DNA of 64,000 nucleotides from Pempheris klunzingeri (GCF_042242105.1 NC_092019.1:9762328-9826327), one strand, 5' to 3'; counted from the first letter of the stretch, positions 1 to 15,722 are shown. Translations and numbers: made by a program. The notes: generated by a model not told the origin, from the letters alone.

Positions 1-1567
1 GAAACAAGAAAAGAGGAGTGTTGTCAAAATCCAACTGCTACTTTACTTTTCTGGTGTGTTGAGACTAGAAACCAGTGACAGAAAAGATCATCTGTAACAT
101 CATGTCACAAGCCTTATCAACTACTGACAGCAGATGATCTGCATGGAAGAACTGATTTCTGTTCATCTGTCGCCGTACTTCATGTAAGATATTGACACAT
201 TTTATAATTAGGAGAATGCTGAATTATTAAAAAACAAAAAACAACAACAACACAGGAACTCATTTCAGACATCCTTTGCATCAGTGCGAGTCCTGCCATT
301 TGCAGACAAACTACTAACTTAGGTCTGCTAGCTCAGCAGGGAGTGACCATTTACCGAACAAACCTCAAGTTAACAAAAGCTTTATTATTCCTCACTGCAT
401 GGTGCTGAGCAAGCAGAGGATAGGTTTTTTTCAAAATTCATTTATCAAACTGGCAGACTGATCTCATCATTTGTTTTCCTGTCAATAGGGAAAGGCCCAC
501 TTTATGCGGTTGAAGGATGAGCAGAATAACCTGAGAGGCTTAGGTTTGATGTAAGATTTCCATATTTGTGTCATGTTTTTAACACCTGAAAAGGACGCAA
601 CACTAAGAGCCTAAGGAGTGATGGAGCTGTCGAGCTGAGAGAATTTGTTCCCAAGTTTATGTTTAAAGGCTGCTGCCTATTTTCTGTCTAGAAATTAAGC
701 ACTAACAGAAACTCAGTAGTAACTGCAGTGTATTGACTTCTAAAGCACTTGAGTGCGTGCATCAGGCTGTGCGGAAAAAGGAGACAGGTCAATAGTCTAA
801 CCATTATGGGGTCGACAGTTTTATGACTGTAAAAGTTAACTACAAACGCCTGTTGCTAATATGCAATGATCGGGAGCAGCCTGTTTAGGTGTTTGCCAGA
901 GTACTGTGCTTTTAATCATTCAAACCGGGTGCACAGGGGAACACTGAACCATCTGGCTGGCTTCAAAGTGTTGAATAACATGGAGATCTTTTGGTCATCA
1001 TGGTTTGAGATAAACCAGCAATATTCAAATGATTCCGGTATACATCCTGAGTTTATATTTAAAAAAAGGTTTGATAGAGGTCTGTGTAATTTGATTGTAT
1101 ATATAAATATTATATTGATTAAACCTGATTAGGTGTGATATTAACAGACAAGTGGATGCATTACTGCATCAAATCAAGGACTCCCTATTCATAGATAAAC
1201 ATTACAAGTATTTGTTTCAACCACTTTAAGACTCAATTTAAGGCAGGTTTCTGTCACTTTAACACGTCAAAATGCAACTTTCCTGTTTCTGAATATTCAT
1301 CCATGATTGTGATCTAAACATTTAGTAATACAATTGAGATTACTGAGCCATAATTGGGCAACAACCTCTAATCTATTCAGATTTGTTACTAGAAATGTAA
1401 GATCCCAGATATAACAATTTACATTTGAGTCTAGATCTGATGTTTGTCAGGCTATAATACACAGTCAAAAGACGCATGCACATTTTGTTTAAGTGTGCAG
1501 TAAAATGCATTATTGACAATTCAAGTAAAAAAACACCACTTAAAACTGCTGAAGGCTTGTTTGTTAC
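1..1567 (-). other. ankib1: ankib1 intron 16 (partial, runs off left edge)
   Basis: This stretch lies downstream of the last ankib1 exon visible here. I looked on the minus strand for the next expected segment (an E-Y-A-E-F-Q-Y-R-R-like sequence followed by Arg-rich residues) and did not find it, so the remaining exons must lie left of the window. The stretch is AT-rich, and its short open frames have no recognisable similarity. One exact T-box half-site (AGGTGTGA) sits at 1131-1138. No other structure was seen. Confidence 0.7.
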
Positions 1568-1619
1568 CTCAGGAGATGCAAAGCCTAAATATTCCCAGTC
1601 CCAAGTTCCGCCAGCAAAA
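1568..1619 (-). CDS. ankib1: ankib1 coding exon 16
   Basis: This 52-bp exon encodes [17 protein letters not shown], a near-identical stretch of vertebrate ANKIB1. The acceptor is preceded by a pyrimidine run (ctttcag) and the donor is GAG/GTAACA. It is the last exon visible before the left edge and ends in phase 0. Confidence 0.93.
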
Positions 1620-4600
1620 CTGAAAGTGAGGAAGAGACAGAAAGATTTTGTAATTTTAAGAATGTGATTAATTGCTGACATTTTATGTCTAATTAGTCCC
1701 TTTTCATCATTTCAAACTGTAGTTCAGTTATACTGTAGTGGCATTTTTAAATTGTAAAGACTAGACTGACACATTTCGTGAGCTGCACGTCTGTGTTACC
1801 TGCGCCTGGGGGCCTCAGGAGAGTCATTAGGAGCCACTCCCCTGGCCACTGAGGCCAGGAACTCCTGCCTCTTCTGCTGCACCAAACATGCCGCACGGAT
1901 GATTTTGTGCCGCGGCGTCCGCAGGTAAGGCCGGTTAACCTTTTGTGCCAGGTCCTCAGTCACCATCTCCAAGTCCGTCTGAGGACAGAGAGAGAGAGAG
2001 CTGGCTGGGAGATCTATTGGGAAACTCAGTTAGTGAGTGATTTCTGAGTATGAATACACACTTTCAAGTTTAACTAAGTCTCTATTCACAAACTGGGATG
2101 TTCAAGGACAAAGTAACTAAGTAAGTAGTCTAACAAGTGAACTACTTTTAGGGCTACTACTTTATAAATGTATTAATTCTGAAAGCCTTATAGAAATTGC
2201 AAAATATATAGGGGCATTGGCCTTTCGTTTTAGAGTATTTAAAAAGGTACGACATCAAAGATAGCAGGTAAATTCATTCCTCGTCTATACCGGCAATCAT
2301 AAATGATATAACAATAGATCTTGAGCTAAAAGCTGAGATGTGCAAGTATAACTGGGGCAGATTGTGAAGATGATGAGGTAGAAAGCTTTAGTCTTACATC
2401 TCTAATGGCCCATATAAGACTAGCTGCTGTGAACATTTTCCTTTTTTCTCAATAAGTAGGACTGAAACCTGCATAAGTTCGTAGATCTCTTTCTTTGTGC
2501 TTTTAGGCTCCAAAAAGAACCCATAAGGATAAGAGCACTTGAGGATGCGGCGAGTCTTTAGTAGTTCTAGGACCGCATCTTCAATGAATGTAGTGTCAGG
2601 TGGGCCTCCTTCCCCTGGGAAACAAAGAGAGAGACAGTCGGATAACAAAAATGATAATCTGCTTTACTTTTATAGAATACATCACTATTCCAGCCTCACG
2701 TACTTACACATCTAAGCGTATCTTTACACGATAATATCCTGAAACAAAGCATATAAAATAACAGCTCCATTGTACTAGATGTATTGTAGATACTGTTCTT
2801 GTAAAAACAAAGCTACCTTGATGGCAGGGGAGGACCAGGAATTGTGCTGGCCACCATGCTTACAAGTCTGAACTGTAAATCTCTCTTTAGTTTCTGGGGG
2901 TAAAACAGCTTTGGATCCAAGGTGAGCATCACGCTAAAACTGTGATCTTCTCTTGTGAATACAAAAAACAGCACACCCAGATTCAGATCTGCATCAGAAT
3001 ACACAATAGTTACAGTCAATCATGGCCAACTGTATACTTTGTAGAAATAGACCTGTCTGTAAATGAATTGTACAGGATGAATTGTGCAAACGTTCATCTG
3101 AGCCAGACTCACACACTGAGTTATGGCCATTTCCATTTCTGGGTCATCTGGCAGCCAGACATATGTGGGTAACACCACTGCAATCAGAATCTAATGAAAT
3201 TTAGAATGAGTGTTGTGTATCAGAACAAAACTTGGCTATGCTAAACAGGTTGTAATTGCCTGTACAAATGGGGGCTTGAAGGACTCTAGACAGAACTTAT
3301 TCACAAACCACAAGCTCCCTCGTAACATAGACGTGCCTGCTGAATAATAACTATACCCACTGTTGTTAATACATTATTTATACACCTCAGTGTTTTTCTC
3401 CCTCCTGCCTACTTCCAAAAGCTCAATATCAGAGGACAAGATTAAGATGTGTCTCAATGTGTAATGAAGATTGACACTGCTATGGCAGACTGCACACTCA
3501 CTTCCACTCAGGGCTCGACTGAGCTGCTCCATCTTCTCTTTGGCTGTTTTTAACAGACGCTGCTCCAGCTATTGTGAGGAAGGCAGAAGCTGTTAGATTG
3601 AGTAAAAACGTTTTGACAAGACTGCACGACCAAACGATGAAGACAATACCAGAATATAAGGATAAATAAATTAACAGTATGGTGGCAGCAGTTTAAAATC
3701 CAGGCATTAGGGTGTCTGATAATTTCTATCACTGAAAAAGTAGGACAGCCTCCATTAATAATGCAGATGTACAGAATACAGAAATACCATACTTTAATCA
3801 TTTTAAACTATATTGCATTAGATAGCTTTCCCACCTATGAAGCCATGTGCCAGTTTTAAACTAGATGACAAGTTCACATAGGCTACAGTACATCCACTGC
3901 ATGACTTTACACTATGCAAAGCAGACATTATTGGAAGGCAAAGCCAGGTTTGTTTACCTGATAGCTGTGCTCATGGTTCTTGAAGCGTGTGTAGTAGTGC
4001 ATAAAACGGTCAAGTTCCTGAAAGCTCTTGTGCTTCTTCTCTGCCTGCAAAACCGTGATGAGACACCAGTCACAGTCAATAACCTCCTGAGCATGTTGTT
4101 CCCCTCTGACACAGGAAAGTGCAAGTACTTTGGTTAAGAGCAGTCAAAGTAAGTGAGTAGTGCCACAGGTGAAATCAAGACTTGTGGGAGGAATGCTCGT
4201 CAGAGAATGAACTTCTTTTCACCTTTTATGAATGTGGGCGGCTCCATGGTCAAGAGTCTAAACAAAGCGTATATGTGTGTTTTTAATCTTAGTTGTTTAC
4301 TAGCTCAAGTTCTTTCCTGTTTGACTGTAGAAGTACATAAACAAAAGTACTGTTCTTCACCATTTGCATGAGTATGTGTGTGTATGTTTGCATCAACCTC
4401 CTTTTCTCCTTGTAGACTAATGTTTCAATCAGCTGCATTCCTTGGCGAATAATTACACAATCCTGTATGTTTATGCACCTTTATATGTTAACGATAAAAA
4501 TGAAAAAGAGTGCATGCGTGCATGTATGTGGGCTGATTCAGTGAACTTTGTAAAGCACTATGAGACACTCTGTTGTGATATTGGGCTATACAAATAAAAT

Positions 4601-7600
4601 TGAATTGAATTGAATTGAATTGAATTGATTGATAATCAGATTGACTATTGACGGCTGAGGAGATAATAACATATTCTGATACTCCTGTCAATTTTAAGAA
4701 GATGTCATTCTTTGGACAGTGAGACAAAATGTATTTATCAAATATAAAAATCCTTCACAGTTTGTGGTACTCCATTAATCCTAAATGTGATTAAATGGGC
4801 AATCCACCAATTTCATCCAGTCCACTTAAAGGTCTTGGGGAGTACAACTGCATACATGGAAAGAGTTGTATAAATTCCTTTGTGGCTGAGTCATGTCACA
4901 TGAGTCAGCGTCTGTTGGGACTGAAGACTACAAATCTGAAAAAGCAAAACATCTGGGGGGGTGTCGAGTTAGAAAGAACTAAGCTTAACAGTCATCTGTA
5001 GTCCACTCACCGCCTCTGCTTGAGGCTAGAGACTTGAGTCTACAACCTGAATCTGACAATCTTCAGTTGCATTGTGTGTAATGTAGGTGCAAGGTTTTGA
5101 TGCAGAAGAAGAATGTGTGGAATAAGAAAAAAAAAAACATCTTTGGTTCTGCTGCACCAGTATTGATCCTTTTCTGAACTGTCCATCATGAGTCCATCAG
5201 TGCTGCGTGAGTACTCCTTTGACATTACAGTCAACTGGGCTATGATGTGATGTGTTGTGATGTGATGTGCCACTCTGCTTCTTGTTTTTGTTCAGTCTAA
5301 TTAAATGAACATGTGGGCTGTGGTGGTGCACTGTGTCTGCTGGCAAGTCTCCCCAACGCCTGATCAAATTGGGTGTCAACAATCTAGCACACCAACAGCA
5401 GGACAAGTATCCAGCTCTAGTGTGAAGATGTGTCTGTGTGTTTACCTCCTCAGTCATCTCCTTTGACTGCTCCTCCACCTGCTGGATGACCTCGTAGCGG
5501 GTGCAACGATAGTAGCCTCCTGTTGATGAGCTGTGCTTTTTCCACTCCTCCAGACAGATCCAGCAGAAGTCATACTTACACTAAAGGGTGACAATGGAAA
5601 ATTTGATTTAAATCTACTCTGGTCAGCTGTCATGTCAAACACTGAATGGCCAAATATGAATGCTAGTCCAGCTATACTGGGGTAATTTCCATCAGAGAAA
5701 TCAAGTCCCTGTGCAATGGTATGTGAAATGACAGGTAAAATGACTAATGAATAATCCCAGTCCAAACACACACACAAAATATTAATTAAGGGTGCAGGAT
5801 ATCTGACAGTTCCTACACCTCTATCTCAATCTTCATCCATTTATTTATTTTTCTTTTATAACTGGCAGTTTAAAAAAGGACACAGGTAGTTGTTTGAACA
5901 TAGGAGTTGATCCTCGTAGCCCGCTGCCACTAGAAGGCACTCAGACAACATTTGAGATCAGCAAGTCCCATTGGGTATTGTAGAACAACAAAACACTACA
6001 GCCACTCCAATCCACAGTCTATTTGGGTGTAAGTGATTTCTCTCCCCATACCGCTAGTACTTCTGTGGGTGACAAGTTAGTAAGAGCAACATAAAACCCT
6101 AAAGGCTAAGACCTCTGTTGTCCTGAAAACACCATGCTTACAAGGCACTTCAGAAAAATCAATAGAAAATGAAAGAGTAGGAGGGTGGATGAAAGAAAGG
6201 ACTGAGAGACACAGAAAGACGGCGTGTGAAATGGAGAGACTTATGATAAGTGTGAAGCCAGACCGGAAGGGAAGGAAATGGCAGAGAAAAGACAAAGAAA
6301 TGTTCCTTGGCAACACTGAGTGTCGTGTTTCTAAGCAACAGGGGCAAAGCCATGTCTTACCAGGTAATAACAGGTCAAGAGGCGGAGCCCTATGTGGCCC
6401 CTCAGCTTGTGAAAGCTGCTCGATTTCTCCCAAACTAATCTCCATCTCTTGTCAGCCTCCTTAACCAGGATCGAGACAGTGCAGTGAGAGGGCTGTCACA
6501 GAGACAAAAGGAGCCTGGTTGTGTGACTGCACTATGCTCCTTTCATGGCCTGCCCTCCAGCGACAGTGGTAGTAACAGAGACACTGTCAGGCATCATGAC
6601 TCTGTGTGATTATCAGTCTTACACTCTCTCTCTCCACCGCTGACTGTCTATTCTTTAAATCTCAAACACCTCTGTATTACTCTCTCTTGTCTATCTCAGT
6701 ACGACAGAGGCTGCTGACTGACTACAAGACCTACTGACTTTCCTTCGGTTTGATGGACTGTTTATGAGCATAACAGTCTCCACTCGTTAAATCATCTTTT
6801 CTGACAATAGCTAAACTTGGTGATGGCAGCTCGAATGTGATTAGCCACATTTTCACCTTAACAATTACAAAACCTTTGCTACTATTACCTTCACCAGGAC
6901 AAGAGAGCTTTTTACTTGCTTGAATCTAGAGATTACTATTATCAGTTTTAACACAGTAACTGTTTCATACTCAATTATTTAATCATAATTATCAAATGAG
7001 TCCAAGGTATAAATTATAGCCAAACAGACGCACTGGAAAAGCTGAAGAACCAAGACCATATTCATCAAGAGTTGAATAAGGTGAATAAGAATAAGGTGAA
7101 TCATGACAAGAATCCAAAATAGTGCTACAACAGAACGAAACCTGCCCTACAGGAAAATATTTAATTAGCAACTATTTCAGATCTTTTGATTCCATAAGGC
7201 CTCTGAAGTTTAAAGGTAGCAGCTTTCAACTGAGTTTCTCAGTAAGTCACAACAACCATCTGCGTGCTTCTAAAATGACAGTACGTTGTTTCCGAGCCTT
7301 CAACTTCCTCTCTCATGTTAAGCCAATTTCCCTGGTGATGCTTCCACTCGCTCCTCAGTTAAAGCCTTGGGAAACCTTAATTAGGTTTATGTTCAGGGCA
7401 TGATAATGGCAAGGCACTGACTTAAAACTAGCATGCTTACATCAAGTCCCACCTAAGACTAAATGTTTAAAGCTCAACTAATGGCCTCTATACACTGCAA
7501 TGTTTATGACACACAATATGAAAGTGCCAGATGGAGGAGCAACAACAGCCTGGCACGATTGTGCTTAGAACATTTCATGGCAATCTGCCACTTAGATTAT

Positions 7601-10600
7601 TAAATATGGCCTGAATTTGTGAGAGTTCATGGAATGTCCAGAATAAAAAGGGTTCATTCTTGTGTTTTGAAAGTGTGTCTGTGCTCTGTCATTTGTCATG
7701 TACAAATTCAAACCATGGTCTAGTAGTGATAGAAGTGAAAAGTTCAGGGGGTCACAGAACTATTGGAGTCCACCCTGTAAGGACGATGAATATCTTGACA
7801 TGGAAAGACAAGTGTTGCCTTTTAGACTGTGATTAATTTGCATTTAATGTTTTATAATGTTACTATGCTTAAAGGTGTCTCAGTACACAAACTTCATTTT
7901 CCACTTAATGGTTTTGTTAACAGGACAGAACATAACCCACAAATACTTAAATATACTTATAATATATTAATTTGTACCCCACAATAGTGCAATTGCAGTA
8001 TGTTAATCATGTAAATTATTCTTACACGCTCTCTCACACACAACACACACACACAATTTCCCATCTGACTGATAACAAATAATTTTGATATTAAAGCAAT
8101 GCAATATTTAAAAAAAGGGGGGGGGTTCTAAATGACTCTGGTGTCTACATAAAATTTAATCATGTCCTCTACAAAAATAGTAGCATATTGGAACAAAAAA
8201 GTAGCACTTCACAACCTCGCCCACAGAAAATGGTAAAGCAGTCAAAAATAACACTACTGAAAATATGGTGCATGAAAAATTACACATAATCCACTTTATT
8301 TTTTGAGGTGTCAACTGGGTTTGCAGTTTTAATAAAACAACAACAATCATGCATTTTCTTAAGATGTTTACAGGTTCTTCACTAAATATAATTTGGCACA
8401 TTTATCTGGTCAAGATCTCTGTGCTGATCTCTAAGCTGACTATAAAACAGTAAATCCGGCCAAAAGGGGAAATGTGCCTGTAATTCTGCTTAAATATTTT
8501 CTAGTTCAAACTTTGCTTCTTCTGGCTATTCTTTAAGTTTAAGATTAAGTTTAACAATTTACTCACTAATAACTGAAAACACTGGCCTGTGAGTCGCCTA
8601 ATTACATAGTGTATTAGTGCAACAGGTATGAGAAACCTCCCAAACTAACTTACCTTAGCACACTGCATGTGGTTGCAGCCTTCATTTTTCTGTATTGGGG
8701 ACTTGCAATTGGCGCAGGGTTTGGAGTTAGAGAGCAACCACAGGCAGTTGGCTGCATCCTCATAAGCTTCGCTTACACCAGCCACTTCAATAGGAGGAGG
8801 GGGAGGTAAACAGAACAAATAAAGGCATAATGAGACAGAATGAGAATGGCTACTACCACAGTGTCTAAACAGACCACAACACTGAGTGGGAAATTGTCCT
8901 GTCTGACTAATGTGTATTGCTTATATATTTTGCTAACATTTCCCAAGATGCTCATGCACCCACCCCTCCACATACACACAAACAGAATAATTGGCTATTA
9001 TCGAAGCCCCTCTGATGTGCTGTTTGAAATGCCAAGATAAAATAGAATCTGGGGAAATCGAAGGAGAAGATAGTTCCACAACAGAATAATTGCTTTTATC
9101 TTTTGACTGTCACACCAACGAAGTAGCACTTTGGAGCGACTTGGGCCATCTTAAATCATCTATTACATTCCCCACAGTCCAATTACTGCTTCGAAACATT
9201 GTGCATTTTCAATGAGTGGGTTGCTCAGTTTAATTAATAATTTATTATCAACATGGTGGATTTTAATTGGCTTAGCGCTAAACTGTTTGTAATTACTATG
9301 GTTGAGTTCCAGGACATGTAACTTGTAAAATCTGGGCAAGTTTGTGGATTACAGGTAGAAAATAAACTTCTTTTAACAATAACTTATCATCAGGTAGCTT
9401 AACAAATTTCAACTGGTAAAAAGACAGGTAGACTGGTTAGACTTAGGCATACTGTAATTACTGTAGAACCAGCTGACATTATGTTTATCTTAAAACAAAA
9501 AAGTGAACTCCGAAGTTCAAGGCAGATACAGTTTGTAAACTCAGCTGTAAATTCATGTCTGAAATATACCCAAAAACTAAAATTAGTAAATTAATGTCAC
9601 TCCTCACATTCTTCAGGTCGCATCTCATTAACTTTATGTAGCCACAACCTCCAGGTCTCACAGTCACATGGCTCATGGGCCTCGCCTTGACACTCCCTGG
9701 AACACACACAGACAGATAGATGTGATGCAGACAGTTGAAATGACCTATATACATTCATACTCACATTCCTTCTCTGGACTATACACAGAATTAAGGCAAA
9801 TGATGAAATCACCAATCACGCAATGCTGTCAAACCTGTCGACCGCCATCAATTGGCCATATCTGCCTTCCAACCAAATGCCTTTTGCATGCCAGGGGAAC
9901 TATAAAAGTCAGACCTATGTTACATCCAGTACCATTACCAAATGTCATGTCAACTGAACTCCTGAGTAAACCTGACAAGTGAACCTAACGGCCACTTTCG
10001 GGAACCATATAGTGAGGTGAGGTGTAGTGAGGCATGTAGCATTAGTTGACGTGGGGTGGAGCTCATGATATGATGGTGGGGGAGCTGTGAGGGCATTCTG
10101 CAGGGCTCTGGAAGTGTGATTACAGAGGACAGAAGGTGGAGGACTACACAGCATCTGGGCCCTTCTGCCCTTGAGCATGCTGCCAAGCTAACACACGCAG
10201 AGTGATAACGAGTAGTTACAGTTATATGGACACAGAAAATGAACACCCATGCAAACAAGCACATACAAACAGCATAGGTGCTTGGCATTCAAGGGCACAG
10301 ACCCTGCATGTTTACCACATATTCAGTATCAAAAATTATTCACATATTCATATTTATAAGACTGCACGCACATTCCATTTCGACAATATTGTTAAATACT
10401 TGAGCAAAATATGTGTGCATTTATCGCAAGTTAAAAAAAGAATATAAATATCAGTCAACATCAGTCTCATTTTTGTATGAAATTTGAGTTGGGAGGATTT
10501 TAACCTTGCTTAGCAAAAAGACCGGTGTTAGCGAGTTCATGAGTGGGAGAAATCTTTTTCCTTGTACTCTTTAATAAACTGATGTTTGGCAAACTCCAGA

Positions 10601-13600
10601 TGGGCAGGCATTCGTCTTTTACTTAAGAGTGATTTCATTTAACCGCTCTATCATTAAGAAAACAATCAATGGAGTGCTGTTTTTTGGACAAATGGTAGAG
10701 CTCTGTTGGAGTGGCCCTTAGATTTTTAATTGTCTCTCTGAAAATCCCCCATTTTCTTAGTTTCTTGGTTTAACTGGACACCTAACTTCTCAGATGAGTC
10801 TTGGTGATTTCAAACTTGTCAAGTATGGAAATTATTGGCAAAATAAAATGTGGACGTATCCACTGATTTACTGTAGGCGAACACACTAATATCACTGATG
10901 CAAATGACTGGGTCTTTATCAGGCTGCTGGAGGGGTTGATGACGAACTGATCATTTGATTTGGATGTGTTGGAGCTGAGAAACATCTTATGCATGCAGGC
11001 CAGTGGGCCCCCAGGACAAGGATTGGGAAACACTGGTCTATTGTAATGAAGAGCGTGTCTGACTTCAAATCAAACTCATCAAAATGTGCTTATTGCCTTT
11101 GCAATGCTTTGCTTTTAGAAATCTCCATTAATAGCTTTGGAAAAACAGGTTTAATGTTAGTCCATATTTAAAGTATAATCCACATAATTACAGAATGATT
11201 TGTAACATTTTCACATATAAAAAGGTGTGGTATTGATTACTGACCAGCAGAAGAGGTGACCTTTGCCACAATCTACAGCAGGGGCCCGAAGGAGGGGAAA
11301 GCTAAGAGGGTCTGAAGTGGAGGTCCCAGGGCCCTGGGTGCTCAGTCTCACCGCCCTTTCACAGCCTGCCTCAGGACACCAGCGGATCACTGGATTGTTC
11401 TCCACAAATGCCTGATCAACAGAAGAAACAACGAAGATTAAAATTCAGCAATCTACTGTTGAACTGTAGGTATTTTAGTGAGAGTGACTACATTACACTA
11501 CCAGAGAATTATCTGTTACAGTCTCTGCCAAAAGAGATCAGAGAAACAGTCCATTTCCACCTGGTGCTAATTTACAGTTTAAAGGTTGCAACGGTACACA
11601 TACAAGTAAATCTGAAAAAAATCACAAATGATTGTGATAAAAACATGTTGACCTCTGTTAAAATACTAATTGCCTACACTGTGCATGTTGTCCTCTGCAA
11701 GTCCACAATTAGTCTGACAACTACAACGGGTCTTAAGTGCAGCCCCGTTTTGTAAGTTATTTAATCTTGGCCCAAAGATGAAAAAAGCCTGAATACGATG
11801 ACTTAACGGTGTGTGTTCATGTTTGCATAGTAACTCAGAAAAAGAGTATGGTCATTTATTTGAGATTTGTGCTTTCATTTTTCTATTGAGATAACATATA
11901 GGCAAAAAATTAGTTTTTGTTGAAATCAAACAAAATGTAAATGTCATTCTGGGCAGATTGGTGGTGGAATCTAGCAATTTGGTAACAAAAAAATCTGTAA
12001 GTAAAAAGTAATAATACTGATAATAAACTTTATCTTTATAGCACTTTTCAAAATGACAGTTACAAAGTGCTTCACAGATAGTAATAAATTACATAAAATA
12101 GATATAAAAGCAGCAACAACAGCAATTAAAATACAATGTAAAAAGCGAAAAGAAGAGCTAATTGTGAGACAAATAAAACCAATAGCAGTTGAGCAACAAG
12201 CTATTAAAAACAACAGCCTAAACAAGTGAGTTTTTACAAGTTTTTTAAAAATTGGAACCGATTCAGCTGACCTGATAGGAGGGGTGGGGGGGGATTCCAG
12301 AGATTTGGAGCTAAAATAAAAAAGCACAGTCCCCCTTTGTTTTGCCTGGGCCGAGGGACTGATAAGAGCGACTGTTAGAAAGATCTGAGTAGTCTTGGTG
12401 CATAGTATTGTGTAATGAGCTCAAAGTAAAGACCATTATTTTTGTTGTTTATTCATTTCAACTTAATTATACAGCTGACCTTTTAAGCCCAAGGCCATCT
12501 CTCTACTTTCAGTGTTTGCCCCCTTTGTGCTCTTCCATGTCAGCCAACTGGCGTCAATATTCAGTGTAGTCTTTACTGTACATTCAAATTAAACTGCAGT
12601 CAGTTTCTCTGATGGTGATTATCATTTCGATATTATATAGGACGCTCTGTTTATCTGTTTAGTGCACATCTCGTTACCTTGATGTCAAACTGGAGGTAGC
12701 GCCTATCCATCTCTCTAGACACCACACTCTCAATGACTTCCACAGGCACTAGCTGGTAGCAGTCGAAGGCTGGGCAGAAGATGTTGTGGGCTTCACCCTC
12801 TTGGATCTTTAGATTTAGAAACCTGGGGATGCATACATACATTGCAGACAAAAATTAGACATACACAGAAAACCCCTTCGGTCTGAGAAAATTGGGCACC
12901 TAAGATCAAACCAAAATATGACTTACCCTTCCCAGCATGCTCTACAGAACTCATGGCCACAGGACATGTCAACAGGCTCCTCGAAGACGGAGATGGAAGA
13001 CATGCAGATACCACACTGTGATGCAAAAAAAGATCTGTCTTAGGGCCACAGGAGTATTTCTTAAACTTCTGTGGTGCAATTTCAAAAGGCCCTCTAGAAG
13101 AACCAATGGATTATTACATCACCCTTTGAATGAAAACCTACACAGCCAATCTTCTCAAAACGTGGCAATGGGTGACCTAAATTTTAATATTCAATGGGAC
13201 GACCAGGTCTGGAAAACTATGCCTTAATGCTGTTATGTCAGTGTGTGTAAACTACACATAATGGTAGTCCATGAAAAAACACTGCCAAAGGCCAGCCCAA
13301 GCTAAAATGATGACTTGTTGTTAGTATGTGGCTCATAGATTACTTTTCTGTATGTAGTTTCTCAAGTTCACTGAAACTTGAGTGAAAAACAAGCACAAGC
13401 AGGGGCAAACACGCACAGGCCTTATTACAGTGAAAGACTGACCCTAACAAAAGACATAAAGGAGGCAGTGTACTCCAACAATGTAAGTATTGATTTGTGA
13501 AAGAGCAGAATGTGATATAATCAACTGTAACCTTTAAACAAGCCCTTGAGTAGACCCGGTCGATTGGCCCGGTGCAGTTCAAGGCACGCCTTTTCAGAGC

Positions 13601-15688
13601 CATGACAAAAGATACTGTCAGACAACCCATGATTTCTCATAAAGTAATTGATCAATCAAGTCGGTCAGCTTCAACTTTCTATAAACAGTTTAGTTCACTT
13701 ACTGAAACCCTCTGGATTGAAACATCCATCATTCACTCCAAAAACATTATATCTTCTCACATTATAACTCTTTACGATTTGCAATCTAATTTTCCCCACT
13801 GAAATTTTTTTTTAAAACACTAATAAAGCCAGGAACCAACCTCTCCTGGGTCACCCTTATTGTTACTAAACACACTTGACACCACCATTGGCAGTCTTCT
13901 ATCGTGAGTGCTCGAACAAGACAAACTGCCAACAGCATAAAGGACATCTCACATTACCTGGTGTAATTTCCATCTTGACAACTGTTCACAAAGAAGACTG
14001 CAGAGGAAAATGTCAAGCATGTTTGATAATTATTGGGAAATACCAGACAAGGTCAAGATAATGGGAGGCTATGAAAGAGGGAGTGTGCTGACCCTGTTAC
14101 AGCAGAGGGTCAATAAGGCTCCATAATGACCTTGAAAACGTGCAGATTCTGTAAGCACAGCTGTGGAAAATACATCTTCTATGAGGTCTTGACCGCACAC
14201 TTGCTAGTCTATGACTCATAGGAGCAGTAGTTGTAGCAAGTTAATGATATATTTGTCTACATTCTTAAAATGTGCTCAAATGTTACATTGCAGGCAGTAT
14301 TTGATACCTCTTGGCATTAGCTGTAGAGTTAGAACAATTAGCAGATAGCTACGGTGACACTTGTATATAGCCTTGCATAAATGTAACTTAAGTACTTCAA
14401 TATTTTCCTACGCTCTGCAAGTTCAGCACCACGTCAGATGAGCAGCAGTTACAGAAGGTTACAATGGGATGTCATTTCTACCTAACTTGATGGTCTCATT
14501 AATTGGCCTACGGGCAGTTGAATTTTGTACACTAATATTTTCTAAAAAGCATCTTAATATTCTCTCATGTTCAGAGCCTGCCTACACTAAAATTAACAAA
14601 CCACTTGTTCTCCTAGGAGTAGAAGTCCTGCTTGTGTTTATGTTTGTGGGGAGACCACTGGCATGAATACTAATGATTGCTTGCAATATAATGCTGGGAA
14701 TTAATGCAACATTATGCAGATAGACAGGTGTGCCAGTGAAAATTTGAACATTTCAGCAGAAACACTTTGGAGAATCTGTGGCTCTGTAGGGACTTAATTT
14801 AAATAAACATTGGTGTACAGTTTTTATGGGTACACTGTGCTTCCACGCTAGCTTTATCCTTTGCTGCTCTAGCAGCTTCTTGGCCATGAAAATATGCTGC
14901 TCCTTGGGGCTACTCGTCATGTGGTTTAATTTCATCTGATGGCTTTTCATTGATAAGTATAGTCTAATGATATATAGTCTAAATCTCTCATCCACCATAT
15001 TTGCAATTGCCATTTTAAGTGTTCTTGAACTGTTTAGCTAAGAATTTATACAACAAAAAGGAAATCGGAAGTAACTGTGCAACTTCTTTTTGGTCAAACT
15101 TGGACTCAACCACACTGTGAATTGTGAACTGTGAACCTCGGTGAAAGACAACCCAAAGAAATCTCTCACCAGAGAAGACTCCTCATCGGCAGGCATGAGG
15201 CTGATTTGGTCTGGGGAGGTGATGGAGGAGCGGGTGGTGCGTGGCGTCCGGGGTGAGGGCAAGGTGTCCCAGGCATTGTAGCCACTTGGAGGTGGGTTGG
15301 GCATCTGTACCCCTGAGCGTTGGCAGCAGTCCTCCGCATTGGTCATCCAGGCCTCTAAGAGCTTCTCTCTGTCCCAATCTGATGAAACAGTAAAGACATA
15401 ATTGAAAGAAAGAAAGGCTAACACATAAAGCCAAACAAAGAAGAGCAATCAAAGTCAATGCAAAGCCTAATAGTTTTGTTATGAGCTCATGACAAGGAGG
15501 TATGAAGAAAGACTTTGGAAGATAGTCAAAAAAAAAAAAAAGCTGAGAGAGAGAAAAAGGGAAATTATCACTGTAAGAGAAGTGTAGAATGTCTTAAAAG
15601 TCCAGTGCCTATTTTAAAAGAAAAAGCTGTGTCATTAAAGTTTGAATGAAACAAAGGCTCCTAACGTTTTTAGTATCCAGTAGGGATG

Positions 15689-15722
<34 letters not shown>

